NCBI RefSeq assembly: GCF_016802725.1
Contig: NC_052679.1
Coordinates: forward strand, 4,774,001 to 4,838,000
Length of the DNA stretch: 64,000 bases
Direction of reading: 5' to 3'
From: Solenopsis invicta
Lineage: Eukaryota > Arthropoda > Insecta > Hymenoptera > Formicidae
Shown here: positions 37,432 through 49,817 of the stretch, one piece after another
Layout: every line of letters starts with the position of its first letter
Numbering within the stretch: the stretch's first letter is position 1
Notes under the pieces: model-generated
What the model was told of the DNA's origin: nothing
The model's input: the letters and a program-made list of their open reading frames with translations, nothing else
Database searches by the model: none
Translations under genes and position numbers: made by a program

Positions 37432-38950
37432 TTAAATGTCTGTGATGCCAATTCTCTTTTGATAATAATTAGGATTCTCGAGACATTCGACGAGAAATTC
37501 ACCCAAGCTATATTTGGAGATTGTAGTTCCAGGTGCAGAATCGAATTCGATGGCATACCGGCCCTTTGGTGTGTCTGGAGAGAAAAATAAAATTTGAGTT
37601 ATTTTTCTTAATAATATTATATTTTGTCGTTTCATCAATATCTTCACTAGGCGTACCTAGGATGAACGGTGGAAATATTGCCACCCATTTTAAGCCACTC
37701 GATTTAATTACATCGAACATGCGCTGATGTTCTCTAGCGATAGCAACATATCCAATATGTATTTCAACCCCAAAAAACAGTAAATCTAAAAAATTCAGAA
37801 AATGATAGACATTAGTGCAGAAAAGTATATAATAAAATTGAATATTTAGGCGCATGTTTGCATCAATTAATCCTTAGAAGTATAAAAAGATTAAAAGTAT
37901 GTTAAATTGAATTTAAAATTAAACCTACATTATTATAGTGCAATTGAGCGTTAGAAAAATACAAAAAACTCAAGAATATGTCAAAAGTCAAATAAATATC
38001 TTTCAGTAATTTTACAATATTGAGCGCAATATAATAGATTTCTATTATGATCATTAATAATTTTGGCACATATTTTAGTATCTGTTCTCCTAATATTACA
38101 TCTTACCTGATAGGCATACAGAGACCAGCTCAACATTATGTGCTTTCATGGCATCTACTATATTTCGCATACCTTGAGATAATGCTAGTAGGATAGTAGG
38201 GTCTTAAAGTAGCATAAAATGAATAAATGTAATATATCTTTATACAATGGCAATAAAAGATGTACAAGTATATATTAAAATATAAATATTAGAAATTATA
38301 CGTATAAAATAATGCTTACTGCTTACATCTTCTCTGGTACCAAGTACTACCACAACAGCATCTCTTCCAGCAATAGCTCTTGTAACGTCTTTGGCGTTAG
38401 TGACATCTCCTACAACTGCTTCAACTTTATTTCTAAGATCCTCGGGAATTTTAGTCTTGTCTCTTACAAAAGCTCTCACTTCTAAACCTAAATGATAGAT
38501 AACGATAATCGAATAAAATTTTAACGTAAAACTTGATTTGAATGACACAGATAAAAAGTTAACATACTATAAGTACGCAAAATTAAAAAAATTATATACA
38601 TAAGTTACAAATAATATATATACAGTAATTTACATGTCACAAATATATAAGTTTCTTTTTAACGTAAAAAAAAATATTATAACTGTATTATTTTAACGCA
38701 ACTAATTGTGACTTTATATTAATTATATTATGATGCATTATTTTGTGCAAATAAACATTTTAATTTTATTTTTTTGAGAGAAAAGCAAAAACGGATACTT
38801 ATTGCGTAAATTGTTGCTGCGTATTGCTTGCAATAATATTGAAAAAACAAAATAAATGGTGAGATAAGAAGTATTACCTTTTTCCACAGCGGTCCTCAGA
38901 GAACAGAGGCCGGTGTTCCCGGTGCTGCCAAATATCACGACTCGCCTCAT
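37432..38950 (-). CDS. BLVRB: BLVRB-like flavin/biliverdin reductase copy D (202 aa)
   Basis: Exons 38950-38878, 38487-38320, 38202-38107, 37785-37657 and 37574-37432 join in phase (609 nt, 202 aa, stop TAA). It is the most compact intact copy. Motifs: M-R-R-V-V-I-F-G-S-T-G-N-T-G, V-R-D-K-T-K-I-P-E-D-L-R, V-V-G-D-V-T-N-A-K-D-V, V-V-V-V-L-G-T, E-H-Q-R-M-F, K-W-V-A-I-F-P-P-F-I and S-K-Y-S-L-G-E-F. Two oddities: exon 2 ends in a duplicated donor motif (gtaagcagtaagc) where only the second site keeps frame, and exon 3 carries two extra codons. An extended open N-terminus has no upstream ATG (only GTG), so the internal Met is used. The gene is convergent with psi1. Confidence 0.85.
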
Positions 38951-39190
38951 CTCTGCGTCGAGCTCAAAATGTGCGTTCGCGCCGGGAACCTTGCGATTAT
39001 ATTTGCCTAGCGAGGACACGAATAACGAATAGTTACGCTTCTCTTATTTTTTACAATTATACCGCAGAAATAAAGGACAACGCGTAGTCATCGTGCATAA
39101 TCATTGTAACGATAACAATACGATAACGCGTGGATTTCTGTCAAGAAGTTTTCGTACATAAATAAATATATGTAAAAGATTATTATAAAA

Positions 39191-40908
39191 GAAAAAAAAA
39201 CTGTTAACTAAACTAAATACATTTAGTAGCATATGAATCACTTAAAATTAGTTTAAATGTTTATTTATTTGAGTCAAATACGCGGAAATAATTCGAATAA
39301 ATATTTGTAGTTTGAAACAACAAAATAATTTTGTTGCCAAGTTTAATTAAATAAACTAAAACTCTTGTTATACTAATCAAATTATAATTAATTTAAATAG
39401 CGGCAATATTGAATCAATTACACTTATGTGGAATTAATTCAATATTTGTTGTGCTTTTCTTTAAAGTATTTCCCTTATTTGATTCAAATAATCGATTAAT
39501 TACATAGAATGAACATTATTAATTGTTCTAACTAAATACTTCAAACATCTACCTTTTTTGTTGTTCCAATTAAATATTTCATTCTGTACAGCTAATCGAT
39601 TATTTGAATTAAATGAGTGATGTATATTAACACAACAAAATTTATTTTAAATTAATGTCGTATGAGTACGATTGATCCAATATTGCCGCTTGTTCAAATT
39701 AATTATAATTTTATTAATATAACAAGATTTATAGTTTATTTTAATTAAACTCGGCAACAAAATTATTTTGTTGCTGCAAATTGTAGATTAATTCAAATGA
39801 TTACCGTATCTGACTCATACATATAATGCTAATGTCGACGGTAAACGTCATTTTTTAATTTTTTGTCTACGATGATTTTTCACGGATATCATTTGTAAAA
39901 AATGCAGGTTTAGCTTCAAAGTTGCATAACTCGGTCAAAAAAAATCGTAGAGAAAAAAGCATTTTGTAAGCAAAATTTTATAGTTTATAAAGCTTTACTT
40001 GAATTATTAAAAAAAAATTTGTTTGTCAAGCTGCAAAGTGTCAAAGATACGAAATTTTAAGAAACAAAACAAGGTGTGTTTTTTTACTGCATAAGACAAG
40101 GAAGTTAAAAGAACTTTAAAAATCTGTTAATAGAGCGTTAAAGTTGAAACTTCAAGCTTCAAAATGCTTTTCTTATTTTTTATCTATGATAATTTTTTGC
40201 CGAGTTACAGCCATTTGAAAATAGCCTAATTTTTGGTGTCTGGAAAGTGTTCTTTATTTTTTCTTTGAATGTATGTGTGAATCAAATATACAATAATCAT
40301 TCAAATTAATCTGCAATTTAAAGCAATAAAATAATTTTGTTGCCAAGTTTAATTAAAATAAGCTATAAATCTTGTTATATTAATGAAATTATAATCAATT
40401 CAAACAAGCGGCAATGCTGAATCAATCGTACTTATGCGATATTAATTTAAAATAAATTTTGTTGTGTTAATATACATCACTCATTTAATTCAAATAGCAT
40501 CAGTTAGCTGTATAAAATGACATATTTGGTTGCAGCAATAAATAAACAAGATGTTTGAAGTATTTAGTTAGAACAATTAATAATATTTATTTTATGTAAT
40601 TAATCAATTATTATCAAATGAGAGAAGTACTTTAAGAGAAGCACAACAAAATTTATATTGAATCAATTCCACATAAGTATGATTGATTCAATATTGCCGC
40701 TATTTGAATTGATTATAATTTGATTAGTATAACAAGAATTTTAGTTCATTTAATTAAACTTGGCAACAAAATTATTTTGTTGTTTTAAACTACAGATATT
40801 TATTCAAATTACTACCGTGTATTTGAATCAAATAAATTAACAATTAAATTAAGTAATTCATATGCAATTAAATGTATAGTTTAGTTTAGTTAAGAGTTTT
40901 TTTTCAGT
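39191..40908. repeat. 1.7-kb nested palindromic (foldback) element
   Basis: The outer ends are inverted copies (left ctgttaactaaactaaatac; right complement ctcttaactaaactaaacta). Each half is itself a palindrome: caaaataattttgttgccaa-type arms recur at about 39320, 39755, 40325 and 40750, flanking gcggcaatattgaatca-type segments. The centre (about 39840-40270) is unrelated and contains ttgcataactcgg, seen also near 36170. It was inserted upstream of copy D. No coding capacity. Confidence 0.75.
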
Positions 40909-42870
40909 GTAGACTCATAAATTTTTTATACAAAATCTTGCGCTATATTTTGGAAACTTGTGTAACTGTTTTGTACGTATAATAGTGTATATTTTTAGGT
41001 TACAGATAGGTAAATACTTGTAGCAATAGGTTCACATATTTTAATTTTAAAACATTTGAGATAATTATTATATACGTGAAAAAAATAGTTACATATTTGA
41101 AGTATAGATATCTTTGAACATCTTTTATGTATTTGATAATAATTTTATTAATCAAATTTTAAAGTGTCCGACAGTATACCTATGTGAACCTGGTACCCGA
41201 TTTCAAAAATAATTTTTCAAATATGCATTTAATTCATTTTGGTTTGTATCCGATTGTACCACTTTACTTTTCGTTTGTACCTCAAGGGATGAAAAATAAG
41301 GGGATTCAAAAAATATTAGTAACTCACATAACGATATTTGAAATCTACAAGCTGATGTTGTTTCGGAATCGTTTGTACCCGATTGTACCACCGGCTATTT
41401 TGTTTGTACCTCTAAGGGAGTGATTGTGCAAGGAAAGTGCAGTACATTGCAATCACCCTTTTAAGGGTACAAACGAAATGATCAATGGTACAATCGGGTA
41501 CAAAACGATTCCAAAACAGTACCTGCTTGCGGATTTGGAATATCTTGAAAAATGGCGAAGATAGCTCTTACCCCTACCTCTAAATTTTGATACAATCACC
41601 CCCTTAAGGGTACAAACGAAATGATCGGTGTTACAATCGGCTACAAACAATTTCGAAATAACACCAGCTTGCGGATTTCAAATATTGTTATGCGGGCTGC
41701 TAACATTTTTTGAACCCTCTATATTTTTCAACCTTTAAGGTACAAACGAAAAGTAAAATGGTACAATCGAGTACAAACCAAGATGAATTAAATGCACATT
41801 TGAAAAATTATTTTTATTGAAGTCGGGTGCCAGGTTCACATAGATCGACAGTATCCAACTTTGCTCAAAAGATAACAGAAAGCGACATAAAAATTAATGA
41901 TATTCTTCTATCGATATAATATGTTAAACTATGATAAACCAAAAATAAAATATGATAAACCAAAAACTATTATAAAAAATTGTTTTATTGTTGTAAAGTA
42001 CTCTTTGAGTCATTTAACTTTGAATTAGAACATTTTTCTCTATCTCTTATAGTTTCGACGATATACGCTTAAAAAAAAAAAACTGATTTTTTTCAAAGGG
42101 GTGTTCACCCCTTAAAAGTACAAACGGGCACGTATAAAAAAATACGTGTCTTTTATTTTTATCTGTACTACAACATATTAACAGCTTGTGTAAATCTGAG
42201 GCGGACACTTCTATATGTTTCCTTGTAAGTCAAATAAACAGGTTTCGTATTTTTACATTGCAGAATAAAACTTTTAAGTGTGCCTTGTGACAATTTTACG
42301 TGTCTAATTCTAATTAACAACAAAAATAGAGTTCTCAGACATTGCAAAATCTTTAATAGCTGACTAGATCGATATATAGCTATTTTATAAAGTTCGATAA
42401 GAAAAGGATAAACAAAGCAAAAGAAATAATAACAGCTTAACATTATGTTTAAGTAAATTAAGTAAATTCAAATCGTATTATTAAATGAAGGATACACCGC
42501 AGATAACTGTAGTAAAATACAAGTTTATATTTTAGTTGTAATCCGATGTAATCTCAAGAATAAAGTTTAGAGTATTTAGACTGGCGTGAAGAAATACGTT
42601 ACAAAGGACCGTGAATGTTTTGAGTATAATTGTATAATTACATTCTTAAATATTAAAAGAATATACAAGAACCTTTCTTTTAGAGTCTAAAAATCTTTTG
42701 CAGAAAGATCAGTTTACACAATATCAATGATCTTGTTGGCTTGTCTAAACAATTAAAAATAGATTGGTTTGCAAAAAATTAATACGCTCGTTTTTTTCCA
42801 TCTCAACTCGGACAATTACAAAGTAGTTATGTAAATAACAAATTTTTCAAAAACACGATAACAGTTAATG
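40909..42870 (+). pseudogene. NAA80 pseudogene psi2 (split by a foldback element)
   Basis: Homology begins in the NAA80 5' flank (aacttgtgtaactgttttgt near 40960, matching 22180). It continues to the start of exon 1 (cagaaagcgacataaaaatt near 41880), exon 2-like sequence near 42260-42390 and exon 3-like near 42535-42620. It is interrupted by a 668-bp element at 41178-41845. Reading frames are destroyed. Introns are present. Confidence 0.8.
41178..41845. mobile_element. MULE-like foldback element with 9-bp target duplication
   Basis: Terminal inverted repeats: left acctatgtgaacctggtacc, right complement atctatgtgaacctggcacc. They continue through sequence that forms internal dyads (tttgtacc/ggtacaaac, gattgtacc/ggtacaatc) repeated several times. 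CGACAGTAT is duplicated exactly at 41169-41177 and 41846-41854. psi3 shows the uninterrupted site (ccgacagtattcaactttg). Nine-bp duplications plus long inverted ends fit the Mutator superfamily. No transposase is encoded. Confidence 0.82.
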
Positions 42871-42886
42871 TAAATATGTATTTTTA

Positions 42887-44296
42887 ATATACTATGTGTC
42901 GCTCGTATGTTCATAAAGTTTAGTGTCAAAACGGGCCAATGACGAGCAGTAATTCTAGCTGTTCGAAATTAAATATATTTTCTCTTATATTCAAAATAAG
43001 TAACGCGGGACTAGTTTCAATTTTACTATGGCCTTCTTCAATCGCTATATAAAAAAAATCTCCATGGTGAAGTGTAATCTCTTATTTATGTTATTAAAGG
43101 TATCCAAAATTATGTTTGCTTGATTTTTCGGTGAAACTAACAAAATGTCATTTACATAACTAAAACAGAATTTTAAATCAATTCCAATATTATTCAGAGC
43201 AATGCTCTCTAGATCCTGCATAACAATATCTGCTATAATTGGCGAGAGTGGCGATTCCATCGGTATGCCATAAATTTGCTGATAAATTGTGTTGTTCAAT
43301 GTGAAATAAGTGAAGGACAGGACAAATTGTACAGCTAAAATAAATTCGTTCTCTGGTAAGTTGGTGTTATTCTTAATTAATCCCCACCTCTTTTTAATGC
43401 CTTTTATTGCAAGATCCCGAGAAAAAAAAAAAATCCGTTTATTGGCCCACTGACAAGGAGTATACAGCCATTTAATTTTACAGTTAGTTCATCGCTAACG
43501 CAGGCGCTGTAGGTCAAAACTATTTTTAACAAAACCCCTAGATTGTGGTAAATTGTCATTTAATATATCTTATGTAAATAAGATGCAAAGGAGTGCAGAG
43601 TAGTGTGTTCCTCGAAGAAACTATTATTCTGAGAGGCGTGTTTTTTTTTATGTAACTTGGGGAGGCCGTACGCTTTCGGCAACGAATAATCTCTATGTTT
43701 ATTTAAAGAGAAATATAATTTCCTTATGATGTAACCTTGAGCCAACCATCTTTTAAGTATTGTCGTCAATTTTGTCACGATGTTTTTTGTTGGATTCTTG
43801 GTTACAATGTTGTATGTCTCATTGTCGCTTAACATGCTAACCACCTTACTTTGATATAGATGTACCTCCATTGCAACCGTCACATTTCCTTTGTCAGTTC
43901 TCATAAAAATAATATCTGAGTTGTCTCTACAATATTTTAAGGTAAAATTATGTAGATATGACAGTTGTTTATCATTAGAGTCCACACTGATATTTTTGTC
44001 TAAAAACTGATTTAATTGTAGCCCAACGATGCCTCTAATCTTAGATTTTATAATGTTATTAGCATTTATCATATTGCTCTCTATGTCCTTGACAAACTTA
44101 TATACTGCTGTTTTTTTGTTGCTACTGTTAGGCAAACAAAAGCCTTCTGCTAATTGTAAAAAACGGCAAAGATGGAATAGTTTTGTTAGATAAATAAAAC
44201 TAGTCTGAAACTAGTCCCGCGTTACTTATTTTGAATGTAAGAGAAAATATATTTAATTTCGAACAACTAGAATTATTGCGTTTTGGCATTAAAGTT
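42887..44296 (-). mobile_element. Truncated Penelope-like retroelement with inverted terminal segments
   Basis: It encodes recognisable Penelope-like reverse transcriptase pieces on the minus strand (see next entry). Inverted repeats flank it (cgaaattaaatatattttct near 42965, matched in complement near 44240-44260, both followed by ttcaaaataagtaacgcggg). Tatgtattttta is duplicated at 42875-42886 and 44297-44308. Copy D shows the unoccupied site. Terminal repeats in inverted orientation and 5' truncation are common in Penelope-like elements. Confidence 0.8.
43045..44135 (-). pseudogene. Penelope-like reverse transcriptase remnant
   Basis: Two open pieces lie in order on the minus strand. The piece 44135-43560 carries D-K-G-N-V-T-V-A-M, M-L-S-D-N-E-T-Y and K-A-Y-G-L-P-K-L-H-K, typical upstream RT motifs of Penelope-like elements. 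The piece 43299-43045 carries Y-G-I-P-M-x-S-P-L-S-P-I-I-A-D and S-Y-V-N-D-I-L. The latter is the catalytic Y-x-D-D box with its first Asp changed to Asn. The pieces are separated by a frame break. The C-terminal GIY-YIG endonuclease is not seen. The element is inactive. Confidence 0.85.
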
Positions 44297-44395
44297 TATG
44301 TATTTTTATTTTTTTAATAGAAAATGCATTTTATTATTTATGTATCCTAACATGTATCCTAACATGTAACATTCCTAACATGTATCCTTTTCGCA

Positions 44396-45893
44396 TCATG
44401 ACATGTCTGCGATGCTGATTATCTTTTGATAATAATCAGGATTCTCAAGACTTACAACAAGAAATTCACCTAAGCTGTATTTGGAGATTGTAAATCCATT
44501 TGAAGAATCGAATTCGATGTTATATTGGCACTTTGGTGAATCTGGAGAGATATATAAAATCTGAGTTTTTTTTCTTATATCACATTTCGTTATCTCACTA
44601 TTAACTTCAGTAGGCGTACCTACGATGAACGGTACAAACACTGTCACCCACTTTAAGCCACTCGATTTAAGTGCATCGAACATGCGCCGATGATCTTTGA
44701 TCACATCATATCCAATAGACCATGCCTCAAGTCCGAAAAGCAGTATCTCTACAAATTCAGACAGTAATAGTCATTAGTGTAGAAAACTATATGATAAAAT
44801 TGAATATTTAGGCGTATATTTGCATCAATTAATCCTTATATATATATGTATATAAAAATAAAAAATATGTTGAATCGAATTTAAAATTAAGCCTACATTA
44901 TTATAATGCAAATAAGCGTTAGACGAATATAAACAACTTGAGAATATGTCAAATAAATATCTTTCAGCAATTTTACAATATTGAGCGCAATATAATAGAT
45001 TTCTGTTATGATCATTAATAATTTTGACACATATTTTAGTACCTGTTCTCTTAATATTACATCGTACCTGATAGGCATACAGAGACCAGCTCAACATTAT
45101 GTGCTTTCATGGCATCTATTATATTTCGCATACCTTGAGATAATACCGTAGTAGGGCCTTAAAATAGCATACAATAAATAAGTGCAATATATTATTATAT
45201 AACTACAATAAAAGATGTACATGTATATATTAAAATATAAATATTAGAAAATATACGTCTTGCTTACCAGCATTTTTTCCGGTACCAACTACTACCACGA
45301 CAGCATCTCTTCCAGCAACCGCCTTTGCAACGTCTTTGACGTTAGTAACATCTCCTACAACTGTTTCGACTTTATCTTTAAGATCCTCAGGGATTTTTGT
45401 CTCATCTCTTACAAAAGCTCTCACTTCCAGATCTAAACGAGAGATAACGTTAATCGAATAAAATTTTGACGTAACCCTTGATTTGAATGACAGAATACAG
45501 ATAGTTGATATACTATAAGTATGTAAAATTAAAAAATTATATAAATAAAATTACAAATAATATATACAGTAATTTATGTAAATTATGTCACAAATATATG
45601 TTTCTTTTTAACGTAGAAAAATAATATTATAATTGCATTATTTTAACGCAACTGAGCGTGACTTTATATTAATTACATTACGTTGCATTATTTTGTGCAA
45701 ATAAAAATTATAGTTTTTTTTTGAGAGGAAAGGATACTTATCGCGTAAATTGTTGCTGCGTATTACCGGCGTATTGCGATAATATTGCAAAAATAAAATT
45801 AATAATAAAATAAGTATTACTTTTTTCCACAGCGGTCCTCAGAGAACAGAGGCCGACGTTCCCGGTGCTACCGAATATTACGACTCGCCTCAT
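44396..45893 (-). CDS. BLVRB: BLVRB-like flavin/biliverdin reductase copy E (200 aa)
   Basis: Exons 45893-45821, 45432-45268, 45157-45068, 44748-44620 and 44541-44396 join in phase (603 nt, 200 aa, stop TGA). Motifs: M-R-R-V-V-I-F-G-S-T-G-N-V-G, R-D-E-T-K-I-P-E-D-L-K, A-G-R-D-A-V-V-V-V-V-G-T, G-P-T-T-V-L-S-Q-G-M-R-N, D-H-R-R-M-F, K-W-V-T-V-F-V-P and S-K-Y-S-L-G-E-F. The Val in the Gly loop is unusual but keeps all three glycines. An ATG 42 nt further upstream (45935) is also in frame. Introns and the 5' flank are closest to copy D. Intron 4 happens to be open, so exons 4-5 read through unspliced. Confidence 0.83.
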
Positions 45894-46001
45894 TTCTGCG
45901 TCGAACTCGAAATGTGTATTTTCACCGTGAACCATGCTGTTATATCTGCCTGTAGTGCGGTGATGATGACGAGAATGCTCGTCGAGGATCTTGGACGTGC
46001 A

Positions 46002-46140
46002 ATTCTCTAACTCGTTATGTTGTCATTACGTGTCCATAATGACAAAAAGCTGTGTTGCTCAGCTTTTCTATCGTGTATAATATCTGCGCAACGACACTGT
46101 AACGATAGTCGATGACGAATTGTCATAACGAGTTAGAGAA
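46002..46140. repeat. Inverted-repeat element upstream of copy E
   Basis: attctctaactcgttatg at the left and cataacgagttagagaat at the right are perfect inverted copies. The element interrupts the promoter-proximal sequence that is continuous in copies A and D. Probably a small MITE. Confidence 0.75.
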
Positions 46141-46350
46141 TCCCAGCACTGGCATAGACACAAATAACAAATCGTTATTCTTATTTTATTTTTTACAATT
46201 ATGCCGTGGAAATAAAGAACAACGCGTAGTTATCGTACACAATTATTGCAATGATAACAATACAATAACGCGACATGTGGATTACTGCCAAAAAGTTTTC
46301 ACACATATATTATTACCTGTAAATAATTATTATTATATATACATATATTA

Positions 46351-46544
46351 CCCAAGCAAAACAGGGAGTCATCACGACGTCAAAATAATGTCAAAGTAAC
46401 TGCAAAATAATCATTAAAAGTCATTTTTCAATCAATTACGATTCATTTTGATGTCATTTTGACACAATTGTGAATCACTTTGATGTCATTTTGACACAAT
46501 TGTGAATCACTTTGATGTCATTTTGACTTGTTGTTCTGCTTGGG
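46351..46544. repeat. MITE with an internal 31-bp tandem repeat
   Basis: The ends cccaagcaaaaca and ttgttctgcttggg are imperfect inverted copies. Inside, the unit tgatgtcattttgacacaat(tgtgaatcact) repeats in tandem on the right side and, inverted and degraded, on the left. It interrupts the tattatatatattc sequence that copy A's upstream region has without the insert. Confidence 0.75.
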
Positions 46545-46549
46545 TATAT

Positions 46550-49500
46550 ATTCGAGTAACGCAATATCTAAAATAGATCATAAGATGTCTTAAAGATGAT
46601 TTTAGACTTTGTGTGGTCTGGATAATTATAGATACATAGCAAATAGAGGAACCCAATCTAACGAGCATAGTTATTTTAAAGATATTAAAAATAAATAAAT
46701 CACATTTATTTTTTATTAAAATATTCATTAGAATATCTATTTTAAGAAAAAATATGTTTTATTTAAAAATTAAATTAAAACCACAAATTATTGTTTTATT
46801 AAAGACGTGCACTAATTCCATTATGCCCTATTATGCAGGTATAATGGGGCACGTCATAAAACTCGCTTATTTTTCAAGAATAATGTTCAAAATATCCTAA
46901 AAATAACTTAGAATTTCTGAGTATAACACCTAATTTAAATAGGAATATATTATTGGACTTTTATTTAATAATATGTATACATATATATTTTATTAATAAA
47001 TTTTTGATAAATTATATTACTGTTATTAAAAAATTAATAAAAACTAAAATTTTATAACATCTGTGATTATATAATCTATATATTATATATTGTATATTAT
47101 ATATTATATATGATATGTTATAAAATTTTATGCAAAACATAATGTATACGCACATTTTTACTCGCGACTAATGTATGCCGCCAGAGCTTAATACTACGGC
47201 ACACTATTTTACCCCATATTTTAGTGCCCCATTATGTCCCAAAGTGTATAAATTTACTTTAATAATATGGAATGTTACAGGGAATATATATATATATATA
47301 TATTTGTATAAATATTTTATTAAAGTGACAAGAAAAGATCATTTAATAACATAAATATGCTTGCGGTAATAAAAAATAGAATTTTATTATTGCTTACCTT
47401 ACGCAAATATACTCAGAAATTTTAACTCAGTTGCAGAGAGCATAGCAAATAAATTAAATAATTTCTAACAACTTTGAGCTGAAAATAATATAAAAACTGA
47501 AAACAGCATATGATAATATACATCTAATAGTAGTTATTGCATAACATTTCATTACACAGCATTTCTGCGAAAAGTTATCAACTATGCCCCGGGTTTCCAT
47601 AGACCTAGCTTTTCATGACAAACAAATTCCCTGCACTAAATAATATGGAGTATTACATGTGTAATAAAGCAACATATTTTTTTGTTCTACAAATTATATT
47701 AAGCAATTATTTCTGGAATAAAATACTTGTTGGATAGTAAGTTTTTCTGTTTTTTACTTTTATCCTGTTTTCTATAAAATATAATTATTAATTTTTAAAT
47801 TATCGAATAATTATACTTTTTTTAAATAGATACTATTATACTCTACTTTTCTTCATAACTATTAAGTTATGCTATTTTACATTATAAGGATTTTAGATTG
47901 AAGTTAAAAAAATTTTTTTTGCATGCATGTATAAGTTACGAACTTTTGGTTACAACATTTTCTTCATTTGCTTCAAATTCGGATTTGTATGTACAAAAAA
48001 ATATTTTGTTTTATATAATTGTAAAATTGTATTAATAAATGTTAAAAGAGTCTACCAAAATTTTTTCAGATCTTTTAGAATCTAGATCTTTTAAGAAACA
48101 TAACTGTTCACCAATGACAAAAGTAGTATAACCAATAAAACATGGTTTGTTAAGAAATAAGAATATTCTTTCTTTTTTTTACAGTGTCCAAATACACTAA
48201 CCATTAATTTACTCTTTTATCTTTTACGTTCTAAAAGAGAGAACAAATTTCAAAAGAAAAAGATAAAAAATTAAACGAAGACTAAAGTTAATTTATATTG
48301 AAAGAAATAAATAATAGAGAAAAAGATAAAAATAAATTAAGTTAAGATTAAAAGTAATCTGTTTGGTACAAATAGACGTAAGTTGCGGTCAAATCTAATT
48401 GGTTTAATTTTATTTGCGAAATGCACATTAGCTGAGCAAACGAATGCAGATTTGAATATTTCATAGATCTTACAAATATGAACTGGCAAAAAAAAACAGG
48501 TCTACTTTTATGTTCTTCTCTTTAAAAAATTTTTGGAAATACGACTGTAAAGCGTTATTTCATTAAAGTAACGCGTTATAGTTACCATTACTTTTGTAAA
48601 AAAATTACTCGCTAATGACGGCGTAACTCTAAACGATCTCTATTCATTAAAATCCTTCAATATAAAATGAAATAGAAATAATAAGACATATTTTACTGAT
48701 AGTTTATCGAAATGATTCTAGAGATAAGTTTTTAAAATTCAAAAATAAAAATAAATAAGATGTGCTTTGATAATACAATTAATTTAAAATTTCATAAAAA
48801 TTAATGCAAAGACTCGATATTAATCTGCTTTTGCTTTTGGAGCGAAATTTGATCTGCGTTACTTTATCGGTGCATCTAGCCAACAGATCTGACCTGCATT
48901 CTTTACACATTTTATACAAATATGTAGGCGCTTTGCTGTAAACACTGTAAACAGATCTGTTCAAAATTTCTTGCTAAATAAATCCGCATTACTGTTGTCA
49001 GTCATCCGTTTTGACATTCAATTTGGCTTTAGAATACGTTCATCATATTTGATTCCTATTAAAGACCAATTGAAGACACAGAAAGTCTGTTGTGGCACTA
49101 CCGTTAAGTTGACATTTGGTTTTTTTCGGATGAGGGGGGGGTGAACATCCTACGATCAAAGTGTTTGCTTGACTGTTCTTATTATAAGTTGCAAAGTAGA
49201 ATGTTGCAGATTTAATTTTTTACAGCAACACAGAGAAAACAAGGACGTTATGAAATACCATTTTGTTTTTTGACTATAACTAAGTAAACATTATCGCAAC
49301 ATAATTCTAACCAACGCCATTTTATTAATCATAGATTTCTACCAATCATCTCATAAGTAGAAGTTCATTGAATATATAGAACATACGTTTAATTTAAAAC
49401 TTTTGAAAAGAGAGAAAAGGATGTGTTTGCGGAATAGCAGGGGGAATCGTGGAAACTAACAACTATATTCCTTGAACGCCATCCTTCCTCTACTATAAAA

Positions 49501-49817
49501 CCATTATAATTCTAATTTATGGAAGATCAGCAGGTAGACACATCTTCAACTTCTTAATGCAATTTTTATTGTTAGATTATGCTTTTATATCTATTTCCAA
49601 TATTTCATTCAATATTTCATCGTCTATTGTAACGAAAACTCTGTGTTTATAGTATACTCGATTTTCTATCCAAACTCGTGCAATTATCAGGCAATTGCGT
49701 CAATGCAAACTTATAAAAGATGAGATAACAATTTATATAAACATACACATCTATTTTTCCACTAAAAGACAAGTACATGCATCTTATTATTTATGTACCA
49801 TTACATTTCCTCTCGCA
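46550..49817. other. AT-rich spacer between copies E and F
   Basis: No gene recognised. The first part (46.6-47.9 kb) is unique here and includes a pair of related patches (ccattatgccctattatg near 46820 and gccccattatgtccca near 47225). From about 47950 it is homologous to the spacer before copy B (26460-28230), including aaatgcacattag(c/a) and tggcaaaaaaaaac segments. So a block larger than the gene was duplicated. Confidence 0.55.

Noticed and set aside
47080..47120. Possible satellite of tatatattat units
   Set aside because: Only a short low-complexity AT run with no regular longer period.
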